The notes under the pieces were generated by a model. The model saw only the letters and a list, made by a program, of their open reading frames with translations, searched no databases and was not told the origin of the DNA. Positions 10,484 through 28,619 of a stretch of DNA of 64,000 bases are shown here, in pieces. Position 1 is the first letter of the stretch. Every line of letters starts with the position of its first letter. Source of the DNA: Ciborinia camelliae. Its lineage: Eukaryota; Ascomycota; Leotiomycetes; Helotiales; Sclerotiniaceae. The stretch is taken from NCBI GenBank assembly GCA_025890175.1, contig JANPYM010000002.1, forward strand, positions 1,801,173-1,865,172. Direction: 5' to 3'. Both the position numbers and the translations under genes were made by a program.

Positions 10484-13400
10484 CTAAGAAAGAAGTTCCT
10501 TAATATCCTCAATCCGCTGTAATTTTTTCTCCTCGTCACTCATCATACCCAGAGAACTCGCGCTGGTGAGTCAACTATTAGTATCCAGCTCAATATTTCG
10601 TAGGAAGTGCTGTAAAAAAAAGGGGGGGGGGATTTCTCAAACTCACATGAACTTCTTCCGATCCTGAATCCTCAACATCCTTTCCTCCACACTCCCCCCT
10701 GACAATAAACCTCTTAACAACCACCTCATCCACCTGCCCCATCCGATGCACCCGATCAATCGCCTGAGCCTCGACTGCAAAACTCCACCACGGATCCATC
10801 ATAAACACTCTCTTCGCCATCGTCAAGTTCAATCCCACACCACCAGCTCTCAGACTCAAGAGGAGCACCACCCCCTTTTCACTATCTTTAAACTGTGTTA
10901 AAACTGCTGCTCGAGCCTTTTGAGCCATCGATCCATCTAATCGCAAAAATGGAATCGAGGAACGTGTTAATGCTGGTTCGATTAGGGAAAGAAACGATGT
11001 GAATTGACTAAACACGACCGACTTGGTGCCCGGAGATTCTTTTCGAAGGAGCTTGAGATTACTTAATAGTGCGCCAATTTTGGCAGACCCGTTGGATCCA
11101 ATTCTCTGTAGACTTATTTTTAACTTCCCATTCTTACTTTCGGGATGTCCTTCATCTTTCACCACCTCGAAAATATCATGTGCATTAAGCAGTTCACGAC
11201 AGCTGAAACAGCGAGGTAATTCGCCTTTGTCGGTTTGATGTTTGATGTAACCAAGTAGACATTTCTTGCACGCCGAATGCCAGCAACCCGTGACGGTTTG
11301 TTCGATCATTGGTTCTTCGCAACAGATGGGACATTCATTTTCGGCCTCGTCGCGAATTTGTTCGAGGACGTGCGCGCCGAATACATTAGTATCGACAGCC
11401 TCTTCGTTCAGTTTGAATTGCTCGATGAGATTCTGTAGGTCCATATCGTCGGAGAGACCGCTTGCAGCATCTGCGGCTTCGGCTGCATCTTCTTCATCTG
11501 CTACTAGTGTTTGGTTGCGAGTAAGGATGGGATGACAGCATGATTGGCGAAGTCGGAGGATTTGGGCGAATATGCTCGTGTAGGCTTTGAGAACAGTACC
11601 TGCTTCAACGTTGGCTGAGAAGGTGCGCTTGGCTCTTGTGAAGATGTGATCATAGACTTCTCGTTCGGGTTCTGATAGCTCAATTTCGACGATATCGATG
11701 GTCTTTTTGGGTAGAGGAACTAATGCTTCGCCGCTTGGTGTTTTCATGTCTTTTGTCCGACGAAGTACCAGGGGCTCAAGGACTGTCTGAACAACGTCGA
11801 GGGCACGCATAAAGTCTTTAGATTCGAATGGTATTGTGATGAATGTTTTCCAGAAGGAGAAATTGCTCCAAGGTTCCACTCTTAAAAATCGGACCAAGCT
11901 GAAAAGATCTTCCAATCGATTGACAATGGGTGTTCCGGTAAGTGCCCATCGATGTTCGGCAGCAATCTCATAGCCTAGAAACTTTAATTAGTATAGTGAT
12001 TTGTAGAATGTTAAGAAATCAAGCCAATGGCTGGCCATACTTGGGATGCTAGAAAGTGTCCTAGTTGACTTACATGCTTTCGCAGTTTTGGACTGCCTGT
12101 TTTTGATATGATGGGCTTCATCCAAAATCACACGGAAAAATGAGAGGGAAAATAAGCCCCCATGACCGCCTCTATCACCGTTTCTGGCAGTAACCTGATT
12201 GAATTCGGATAAAATGACACCATAACTCGTAATAACAACATTGGGCGCTGATGGAGCATTGGCCTCGCAGCAAAGAGCTTGAAGATTCGCTGTTTTATCA
12301 CTACCATAGTAAACAATACTCTTCATGGTCCCATCCTTTGAAGCATTTTCGGCTTCACTCTGCCATTGGGCTAGAAGTGACATTGGTGCCACCACAAGAG
12401 TTGTACAGGGAGCCCTTTCTACGGATGATAATTTGGCCGGAAGTCGAGGAAGACTATTCGCGGATGTAGCCTTCGAGCGTCTCTCGTCCAATTTCACGGC
12501 TACGTCAGATTTATTGGAGTGGATAAGACTCATCATCTCAATTGTCTTCCCCAGGCCCATCTCATCGGCAAGAATACCTCCGAGACAATGTTGTTCTTGA
12601 AGAGGAAACTCTAAGGAAAGTGCACCAGAATATGGGTTGACATAGAATTTATCTTGATCAGCCACCTGAATAACCTCCTTATCATCCATATCCTTCGTAG
12701 GCCAAGCATATTCTTCCCATAGGGGATGCATCGAGGCTTCTCTCTTTTTATCTTTCTCATCGCGCTCCTTCGCCATCATCCAATATAATGCTTGCTTTTG
12801 ATATGGCCGCAAATCCATCGCAAAACTTTCTGCTGGTTCAGCCTCAGGGGCATTTAAATCAAAGGATTGAGCTTTGCTGTATAGAGTGTCAAGCTGGTTC
12901 TGCTCAAGCTCTTTCCCTTCCTCCGCTTCCTCAGACGGGGGAGTAGACCCGCCTGAATCGGAACCTTTAGATTCTTCTTTATCATAATGTTCAGCTGCCT
13001 CTGCGGCACTGAGAAGCCCCTGACGCTTATGTTTAGCTGTTGCTTCATTTGTTTGCGTCGGAAGCAGGTTGATTTCTTCGAATAATTTTACTAACGCAAC
13101 CTGACGTAGTCTCAAGTCCTTTTCTTCAGAACTTTCTTTCTCTTCAAAGAAACCAGTAGCCCGATTGTCCGGCGCCTGAAAACCGCGGTCATCGAAAGCA
13201 GTCCTTAATAATGAGCAGCGTAGTTGGAGAAATATAGTATCATTAGTACGAATTCTTTCAGGCGCATATACACACGTGCCCTCAAACTTGCATATTTTCT
13301 GATCAATCAAGGTAGAAACCCAGTTTGCGGTTTCGCGAGGAAGGCGACCAACTTCAAATCCTTTCGAATTGGTAAAGCGTACAATTACATCGACACGTCG

Positions 13401-14096
13401 TGCTGCAGCACTATTAGGCTTTGGTAGTGTTTGAGCGATTGGAGGTTTGCCTTTCCCTCTTCCAGCCTGCGCTTTGGGAGGTTGTATCTTTTGACGTTCT
13501 ATCCGCACAACTTCGCCATGCTTGATGAGATTTGTTCCACTCTTTGTAGCCCAGCCCCCAACTCCAAAAGCTCCTATATAACGATATTCTGGCATAGTTC
13601 GATGTGGTGAAGCTGCTCTTGACGAGCCGTTCGATCTCGGAGAAACTGATTTAGAGCTATTAACGGCGTCGCCATTTACAGGCTTCATAAAAGAACTGAC
13701 GGTGCCTTTGGAGTTCGACGTTGACCGAGCAAGTCCTGAGATAACTGTAGACTGTTTCCAGGATCCATCAAAGTACATGTTCACAGCTCTCTCGATATCA
13801 TTTCCAGACGCTTCTCGCAGCCTTTTCAGTACTTCGGGGGTTACCTTGTCGCCAATGAAGTTTTCGAACGTTTCCTGGCTGAATGAAATATGCGAGTCTT
13901 CAGTAATAATCTTCTCCTCTCCTAAAGGATCATTCTGGAGATCACTTTTGGCGGTTTCGATCGTGGAAGTCTCGATTGCTGGAGGCAGCGCGTCGATTTC
14001 GTCTGGTACATTTGTCGCCTCCTGCCCTTGTGAAGGCTCCAAACCCTCAGCTTTTTCTGTAAAGAATCTTCTTCTCTTTGCTGGAGGCCCCTCCAT
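10484..14096 (-). CDS. RAD5: RAD5-type HIRAN-SNF2-RING DNA repair helicase/ubiquitin ligase (one-base frameshift)
   Basis: Exons 12074-14096, 10647-11974 and 10484-10562. Introns are 99 nt (11975-12073) and 84 nt (10563-10646, branch TACTAAT). Intended length is 1142 residues. Domains: short N-terminal motif (about 75-112), HIRAN domain (about 170-300), SNF2 ATPase with Walker A DEMGLGKT (511-518) and DEAH (659-662), C3HC4 RING between the helicase lobes (about 888-933, CPIC..C), and helicase C-lobe ending DRVHRMGQ. This order is diagnostic of Rad5/HLTF, which polyubiquitinates PCNA and drives template switching at stalled forks. The summed exons are 3430 nt, one too many. Conserved SVEERMLRIQ follows RFIVRG only in another frame, and the extra base lies in the C6 run (G6 on the coding strand) at 10694-10699. 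As read, the last 41 residues are lost. This may be a homopolymer assembly error or a real mutation. It is divergent from the NDUFAF6-like gene. Confidence 0.93.
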
Positions 14097-14458
14097 GTCT
14101 GCAGAAGCTATGAGAGTCGCAATTGAATCGAGTATATCATTTCAAACTTGTAATAAAAGCAAGTGCAACTGCAACTGAGTAATATACTACCACTGATTTG
14201 ATAAAACGCGAGGTCACGCGTTTGAAGGTTTGACGCGCCAAAAAATAATTTAGATTTCAGTGACGTCGGAATTCGGAATGACCACCATACCATCCGTACT
14301 TAACTTTATCCTTGTCAATGATTTTGATTTTATCAACGACTCTGTCATTGTACCTATATATAGGCATATATATATATAACAATTTGGAGAGGAGTATTTC
14401 AAGAGGAAACATAATTCGCAATTGATTCTTGAACCGGCGACTACAGGAATAAATTCTA
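14097..14458. promoter_or_regulatory. bidirectional promoter RAD5 / NDUFAF6-like
   Basis: This is 362 bp between divergent start codons. It contains an MluI cell-cycle box ACGCGT (14216-14221), a further ACGCG (14206-14210), TGACGCG (14231-14237), a CRE-like TGACGTC (14261-14267) and an alternating TA stretch (14356-14380). ACGCGT boxes bound by MBF control G1/S genes, including many replication and repair genes in yeasts. Application to this gene is inference. Confidence 0.5.
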
Positions 14459-15676
14459 ATGTACAAATCGCAAACTCTCCGACGGCTTCCGAGCTGTTCT
14501 AAGGCGTTTATCAATTCGAGATGCGCCTATGCCACGACTTCCTATAGCACACCTGCGCCGTATGCCTCCAGGTTGTCGGAAGAAGATATCAATCGAGCTA
14601 GAACATATTGTTCCAATCTTATCCAGTCAGTTCTGCGAGTTCTGTGAGTTTTCAAATCCCCGTGTCTAATAAATTCTAGAAAATTTGATTCGCCATCTTA
14701 TACTCTACAAACCTTTATCCCACCCTCAACAAGAGATGCCTACCTTTCGATTCGTGCTCTCAATATTGAAGTAGCTCGAATACCGGATATTGTATCGAAT
14801 CCAACTGTTGGAGCACTGCGCATGCAATTCTGGAGAGATAATTTAAACCGAACATTTGCGAATACACCCCCGAAAGAACCAGTCGCTATCCTTCTACATC
14901 ATGCTCTTACATCTCTTCAATCGCGATATGATGGAATCGCCACAAGTGTGATGAAGGGATGGTTTATGAAGGTCGTCAATACGAGGGAGCAATACATGGA
15001 TAATCGACCTTATACAAATGTGGATGCGCTTGAAACGTACGCGGAGAATACATATTCTACATTAATGTACTTGACACTGGCAGCTTTGCCTCTACAATCT
15101 ATGGCAGCGGATCATGTTGCAAGTCATATTGGCAAAGCAGCTGGAATTGTTGCAGTCCTAAGAGGTTTGCCGCTGATAGCATTTCCGCCGCCACCAAATC
15201 ATCATAGTAACAATGCAGCTTTTGGCGGTGCTCTCGGTGGCAATGCTGGTGGTCGTCAAGGGGCAGTTGTCTTGCCATTGGATGTTATGGCTGAAACTGG
15301 TGTCAAAGAAGAAGATGTATTGAGACATGGGGCAGAAGCTCCTGGTCTGAAAGATGCCATATTCACAGTGGCGACAAGAGCAAATGATCATTTGATTACT
15401 GCCAGGGAAATGCTAAAGAACCTCCAAGCAGGTAAAGATGCAGGTCACGAATTCGAGCATCAAGGTGAGGAGGGCCATTATTATGCAGAAGGTGAGAACA
15501 CGCAAGTCAGCGATGTAGAAAGAGGATTTGGTGTTTTTATGCAAGCAGTTCCTACGAGATTATGGCTGGAAAAACTGGAAAAACTGGATTTTGATGTTTT
15601 CAGGCCAGAGTTACGAGCGAGAGAATGGAAGTTGCCATACAAGGCATACTGGGCATATACTCGGCGAAACATTTGA
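14459..15676 (+). CDS. NDUFAF6: NDUFAF6-like mitochondrial complex I assembly factor (squalene/phytoene synthase fold)
   Basis: Two exons: 14459-14625 and 14680-15676, with a 54 nt intron (GTCAGT donor, TTCTAG acceptor). The protein has 387 residues. A second donor at GTGAGT, 18 nt downstream, would also keep frame, adding six residues. I prefer the first because the joined text runs ...CSNLIQKFDSPSYTLQTF, matching the family pattern. The N-terminal 25-30 residues are Arg/Ser-rich without acids, as in a mitochondrial presequence. The body has squalene/phytoene-synthase family features (ARTYC..L, QFWRDN, then helices with HIGKAAGIVAVLRGLP). The Asp-rich catalytic motifs of true prenyl synthases are absent, as in NDUFAF6, which acts in early complex I assembly at the inner membrane. 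A Gly/Asn-rich insert lies near GGALGGNAGG. Confidence 0.88.
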
Positions 15677-16039
15677 TGGAATAGTATTCGCAATGAATAG
15701 GCTGTTTCAGCTAATGATGCGTGAACTTACCACATCGAAGTCCGTGAAATAATGCTCATTCATTGATGGTTCAGGCTTAGGAAGATGTCTTGCGTGTATT
15801 CAAGTCATGTTTGCATTAATTTCCAAAACTCCCGCAATGTGTTTCTGCCGTATCCAACTCAATTTTCGACATTAGTGTCCGTCCCACCCAAAGTTAGAAC
15901 TTCTAATGTCCATCAAGGAGCCAATGATCCAATCCCTAAAGAATCCTCCTTGCGCAGCTGGGTCGTGATAACCCCCAGTCTTCCAAACCAATTCTTCCGC
16001 CCCTATTACATCCCAATTCTCCCAATTTTCAAACTCTCC
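15677..16039. other. 3' spacer, no gene seen
   Basis: This is the 3' flank of the NDUFAF6-like gene and the short gap to the small minus-strand frame. C/T-rich; no gene is supported. Confidence 0.5.
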
Positions 16040-16348
16040 TCAATATCTCCACCCAACTCCTATCCTCTCGCTCCCCGGCCCATACCTTGCGTCCCTCTCC
16101 CCACACCTCATATCCGCATACATGCTATTGTTCCTACACTCCCACGAGCAATACTCATTAACATACTTCGGATGAATATTCCAACGATTCGGCAGGCATT
16201 CGTGCGGCATTTCAAAGGGAAGACCCGGTCGTGCTAACTCTCTGGGATCGTTGATGCGTGATAATTGGGCGTAGAGAAGATAACAGTTGGATCCGGCATG
16301 AAGAGTGCGGTGGCCACACAGCGGTTCTATGCTCCAGTAATTACACAT
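16040..16348 (-). CDS. small Cys/Trp-rich conserved-looking protein, unknown function
   Basis: An uninterrupted 102-codon frame starts MCNYWSIEPLCGH and has eight Cys, several His and Trp, with paired C...CGH and EYCSWECRN motifs, a pattern that could bind a metal. I recall many small fungal proteins that start MCNYW with a following CGH, so I think it is real, but the family has no function known to me. No signal peptide is visible. The start has clean context; there is no obvious intron. The overlapping plus-strand frame 15785-16237 lacks protein-like character. Confidence 0.45.
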   Translation of the reverse strand: MCNYWSIEPLCGHRTLHAGSNCYLLYAQLSRINDPRELARPGLPFEMPHECLPNRWNIHPKYVNEYCSWECRNNSMYADMRCGERDARYGPGSERIGVGWRY

Positions 16349-17108
16349 GATGCTCGGCTCAATGCAATTCAGAATCTGGAATCTGGAATCTGCAATCTGG
16401 AACCTGAAGAATAGATGGATGGAATCTCAACTCGAATGGAAGGGAGAGATCGCTATCACTGCTACTGTACAAGAAAGAGAAGACTTCGGGATACAAAGCT
16501 ACATAGGGTATACTTATACGGGAAACACAGGCCGGATTCTTGATTCCCTCAAAAATGAGGAAACCCATCGATAGTTTCAAGGTGACACATTGGCTCTTCA
16601 TAATATGAGTCTTCTTTTGCTGTACGCAAAGATCACTCTGTGCTGTAAGGCGGCCCATTTTTTCCCTGAATATTCAAACGAAGCACCCAAAATAGAAAAT
16701 ATCCCGATGACAAGCGAAAAATGGCGAGCAGAGATACAAGATCCTCAAATCGGAATATAACTGTGGGATTGATTGTGGAGGAGGGAGTTGATGCTTGAGT
16801 TTGATACTTCCTACAAACCTCAAACAGCTACACAAGAAGATGAGATGGTGGACCCCGTGTCAGCTGTTTGTTGAGCCTCTGACTGTGAAGGAGATTGTTT
16901 CATGCAGCGTTTGAAGGAAACATGGGAAGAATGGTACGGGCAAAGAGGATCTTGTGTTACTCTCATCGGAAGAAATAGTTTGCTAAGAGATGATCACGGG
17001 AAGCTATGAGCATGCTCCAAAAAAGTTCAGAAACAATCTAGTACAATTGAAAAATTTATATTTCTAACAAATCTGGGTATAATGGAAGGTGAAGATAGCA
17101 CCTAAAAT
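16349..17108. other. spacer, no gene seen
   Basis: It contains a 9 bp AATCTGGAA-type repeat (16373-16401) and otherwise unremarkable sequence, ending in the 3' flank of the alkaline phosphatase gene. Confidence 0.5.
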
Positions 17109-19024
17109 CTATTGTGGTAAGTTCTTCTTTAGTCGTTCTTCGTAATGTCCAAAATTTGGAACATCAGGTTTGGAGGCGACCGAGAGAGTCGGACCACTAG
17201 CCTTGTTGCTGTTTAGTTCTGTTGTAATTGCATTGACGTCGACACTGAGATAATCTCTCAAGAATTCGCCGACCTCGATGTTTTCGTGGTTTCCACGAAG
17301 TACTTCAGCACCATAGCCATAGATGTTGACGTCAACAGCGGAGTGACCGTGAGTCGACCAACCAATCTGTGCTCTACGGCTGATAATATCTGCAAAAGCA
17401 TAAGCAGAAAGAGCTGGATTGCTGATTATGAGATCAATCTCTTCATCACTTGCGTCCATGACTCCAAGGCCATTCTCGACTAGTTCCTTCTTCACAAATT
17501 GCCTATACGCGGCGTCTCCTTCGGTCACTGCATCGGAGGAGGAAATATGAGCCCGCAAAGCTCGAGAAAGGTATTCCGCAGAATGGGAAGCATTTGCTAA
17601 TACCTCGGGGTACCATAAATATTGAGGGTATGAAGGATTCAGTTCTAGATACGAAGTTAGCAGCAGCTCATGGTCATGAAGAGCTTGAATATCTTACGTC
17701 TTGCGACTGCCAAACCTCCAGTCTCATGATCGCTTGTAGAAACGAGGGCACCTTCGGTCTCACTCTTGTCCAGGAAATCAATCACACTTTGAAAAGCTCG
17801 ATCGTAGGCAAGCACTTCGTGAACTTGCGCAGCCTGCATACATAGTCAGTCGCTGTCCTTTTCAAAACAAGTCTTTCGTTGCATATCTTCTCGAATTGTG
17901 ATAGTAACTTACTGGGTCATTGCCATGGCCAGCATGATCAATCCGGCTACCCTCGATCATGAGGAAGAAGCCTTTATCACTATCTTTTGTTGCAGCTTCC
18001 AGTGCGGTCAGAGCTGTTCTTGCCATTTCGTCGAGGGAAGGATAAACATGGTTCATGTTTCGTCGATCGAGCTCATAAGGAATATCTGTATCGGAGAAGA
18101 GGCCTAACAATGGTAGTTGGACGTTCTTTCCGAGCTTCAATTTGTCAAAGTCCTCCCTGGTATCAATGTATGTCCATCCATATTTGTCTTGTGCCAACTT
18201 AGTAACATCGCGACTATCGGCCCTGCAGCTCGATTCTGATGTGTTAGGTAAGAAGTGACAGCGTCCACCACCCAGCATCAAATCAACAACTCGATGTCCA
18301 AGAGGGTGTTCGCCAACCTCTTGTAAAGCTATAGAGTCCTCCTGCATTCGATAATCAACATGTGCGGCAAAACAAGCTGGGGTCGCATCCGTGATATCAG
18401 TTGTAACAACCACTATAGAGGTTAGCTTTTCGATGGTTCCTCGAAGTAATATGATGATTACTTACAACCAGTTGTATAGCCAGCCCTTTTCGCAGCCTCA
18501 AGTACAGTGCCACAGGGAGTATGATCTGGCAGCATAGAAATAGCACCATTATAGCTTTTCCTTCCACAGCTAAACGCCGTAGCGCCCGCGGCACTATCTG
18601 TGACAAGACTGCTGCTTGACCTAGTGCGCGAAGATCCGATGAAATGCTGATCGAGTTGGAGGATATCATTGATAGGTAGGTCCCCTTGGAATTGTCGAAA
18701 GCTTCTCGTCAAGCTCAAAGAAGCCGGGCCCATTCCATCACTCACCATGAAAATAAGATTGCGCTTCCCATTCTTCTTCGACTTCTTGGTTCCTTGTTGG
18801 CTTTGCGATAATAGAACGCCTAGGACGATAACAGCGGCAGTAGCAACAACAGCCCAAGCAAAGAGTCCGATCTCTCGCCAGAATCCAGGTCTCTTGGTAG
18901 ATTCGTAGGAATCCTTTCGTCGATTACCAAGAAGGGCGTCGTCTTCGGCCGCAGCTCTTTCTTCGGAATTCGAGGAAGAAGGTCGACCTGAAGCAAACAG
19001 CGGACTGTTATTGTACGGCGCCAT
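17109..19024 (-). CDS. PHO8: PHO8-type vacuolar alkaline phosphatase
   Basis: Exons 18466-19024, 17913-18412, 17698-17833 and 17109-17644; introns are 53, 79 and 53 nt, all GTAAG...AG, and the frame closes exactly to 576 residues. A cytosolic N-terminal tail precedes one transmembrane helix (about 52-73), making a type II membrane protein like yeast Pho8, which hydrolyses phosphomonoesters in the vacuole lumen. Metal-site text FMVSDGMGP (about 92-100), nucleophile Ser144 in VTDSAAGATAF, MIEGSRIDHAGHGND and the TSDHETGGL metal motif are all present. The GYGAEVLRGNHEN region corresponds to the usual late His metal ligand segment. The restored join across intron 3 reads AVARQLNPSYPQYLWYPEV, typical of fungal members. 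No lesions are seen. Confidence 0.95.
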
Positions 19025-20166
19025 TGGTTATTGCGCTGAGAGTATTAAGTTGTATGTACAATTTTGATATGTACAAATAGATCTACCTTTATTAAAAAGA
19101 ATGTAAGTCCGCAGACGGAAACCTACCGTTCGAGTTGGTAGCTTGATACGGTCTGAGACATGGAAAGAGCTCACGAGGTAAAGAGTCAAGGCACCTTTTT
19201 GTCTGGGCAACCAGGTGTACAAAGCTTGAGGAGTGTCAGACATATCTTCGCAGTACAAACCACTTATCAACCCCAGTCATGATATGATAAGGAGGGAAAT
19301 ATTAAACAATTATTACCGAGAACCCACTGAAGATAACGATACCTACATACCTGTTAAGACCCATCATTGATCTTAATGATTTTTGTGACGAGTGAAGTAG
19401 TACGAGTACTGGCATTGTAATGCGGTTTCTCGTTAATGCATCAGGTGCGGCAGCCTCATTATTTGACGGGGTGCATACTTTTACTAAGTACACAGGTACC
19501 TGCCTAGTTACCTAGGTATGTGAATAATGAATAAACAGTTCCATGGATATTTTTGATGGTAGTATACTTTTTGCTTCGGAAAACATGATGGAACTTGGTA
19601 CTTTTGACATTTTAACATGTGGAAAACGATATATACTCTCCATGACTAGATTTACTTTGGTTGGAATTTGCAATATGGACTACCTATGCAGCACAAGGGT
19701 CCGAATTAAGATGATTTCACGAATCGAAGGTCACAACATTCAATATTGGCTATCCATGTTTGAAAGGGCTGCTGGGCTAGACTCAAAAAGGTTTGTTCTG
19801 GCGCGGTCTTAGGTATAACTTCTTTGAAAATCTTTGCGAATGCATGTCCGGCCTGTCGAAAGGAATCAATGATGGTATCAGACAACCGATTGGCATAGTC
19901 GTAAAAAGCAACCGAATATTGACTCTGAAAGCTCTTCAAAAATCGCCCGAAAAACTTGATCATTTGTCCGCTTCACTAACCGGTGAACAGATCCAAATCG
20001 AACCCCATTCACTTTATGCATTCTGACGCCAACCTCACATGGACGGGCACTCAGTATAGTCGAAGCTCATGAATTTCGTGGAAGCCCTGATATTGATACA
20101 GCTATTTCCTGCTGTGATTCATCCAGCCTTCCCAGTCAACACCAAAGGACCCAGTAACAATCAACC
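19025..20166. other. spacer between PHO8 start and eL34 end
   Basis: The promoter of PHO8 lies on the left. A TACCTAGGTA palindrome is at 19509-19518. The only frame worth noting is 19706-19963 (minus), listed separately. Confidence 0.5.
19706..19963 (-). CDS. possible small protein, 85 residues, unrecognised
   Basis: An ATG frame (start MIKFFGRFLKSFQSQY) whose first 55 residues look protein-like: alternating hydrophobic and basic/aromatic residues, possibly an amphipathic helix. The last 25 residues are less convincing and could be read-through past an intron. I do not recognise a family. It sits about 0.2 kb from the 3' end of eL34 on the same strand. Treat as tentative. Confidence 0.25.
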   Translation of the reverse strand: MIKFFGRFLKSFQSQYSVAFYDYANRLSDTIIDSFRQAGHAFAKIFKEVIPKTAPEQTFLSLAQQPFQTWIANIECCDLRFVKSS

Positions 20167-20780
20167 TTAACGCTTCTTTTGTTGAGACTCTTTGAGGACC
20201 TTCTTGACAATCTTTTGCTCCTCGATCAAGAAAGCTCTGACGATACGATCTCTAACACAGTTGGCACATCTTGATCCTCCGTAGGCACGTTGAACGGTCT
20301 TCTTTGGGCGGGAGATTTGGGAGTATTCGCGGGGTCTGAGAGCTGGGATCTGTAGAAAAATGAATTAGCATTTCATTACCCTTTTTTGCGACCGAAATTC
20401 CATCTCAAATATTTGGTGGTTGAATTCGGGAGCCCGAGACCCTATATCGACCATCGCTCCAGTAACAATTGATATCGTACATCGATGCCTCGCGCTTATA
20501 TTCTCCCTGGTGAACCATTTTCGAGTTTTCCCTCATTTCCTTGCAGACCATTGAAAGATATCAACTTACACCTGGCAATTTGATTCCACAGTCACCGCAC
20601 TTTGGTGCAGTACCGGCCTTCTTGATGTGGAGATATCTGAGCTCGCCGCCTGGAGTCTTGACAACTCTGACCTTGTTGGATCGAGTGTTGTATCTATTTG
20701 AATCAATATATTTCCTTTCGAACAATGGAAATTGAAACTCACGGGTTTCGGCGTCTGTAGGTCAATCTGTTGGACGACAT
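20167..20780 (-). CDS. RPL34: 60S ribosomal protein eL34
   Basis: Exons 20743-20780, 20570-20693 and 20167-20349; introns are 49 nt and 220 nt. The product is 114 residues, beginning [20 protein letters not shown] and ending in a Lys/Gln-rich tail. KCGDCG and RCANC are the two Cys pairs of the eL34 zinc site; [20 protein letters not shown] is the family signature. It is a structural protein of the large ribosomal subunit. A very short first exon is usual for fungal ribosomal protein genes. It shares its upstream region with PRP8. Confidence 0.98.
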
Positions 20781-21182
20781 CTTGGCAGATTTCTGGTTAG
20801 GTTGTCGATTGAGGTCGTTGGCGTTGTCGTGGGATATCTTGAGTTTTTGAAAATTCAAACAATTCAGTGTGGGCGATAGCTCGCTAGAGCTATTACAAAT
20901 ATGGCTAGACCATTATCCAGTGACCCTCAAAAATTAGTGCCTGATACTTACATCAGCAACTCGAGACTAAGACTCAGGCAACAATAAATAAAGATTTATC
21001 CAATGGATGCGCTAGCGGGCCTTACCTTAAGCTCTCCGAATACCTAGTGTTAAAATTTATCTAAACGCGTTCGCGATTGTTAAACTTTATAGGTATTCAA
21101 CAACAGCAAAGTGAAGTGAAGTTTCGTTCAGCAGAGGAGATTTGTTGATGGAATTTGGGACTTGGTACCCAAGACATTAAAA
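20781..21182. promoter_or_regulatory. bidirectional promoter RPL34 / PRP8
   Basis: 402 bp between divergent starts. An ACGCGT box is at 21065-21070, followed closely by TCGCGA. There is no clear TATA box. A CAACAACAGCAAAGTGAAG tract runs into the PRP8 leader. Confidence 0.5.

Positions 21183-28619
<7,437 letters not shown>

Noticed and set aside
20350..20569. long eL34 intron as a snoRNA host
   Set aside because: No box C (RTGATGA) or box D (CTGA) in the right orientation could be found.
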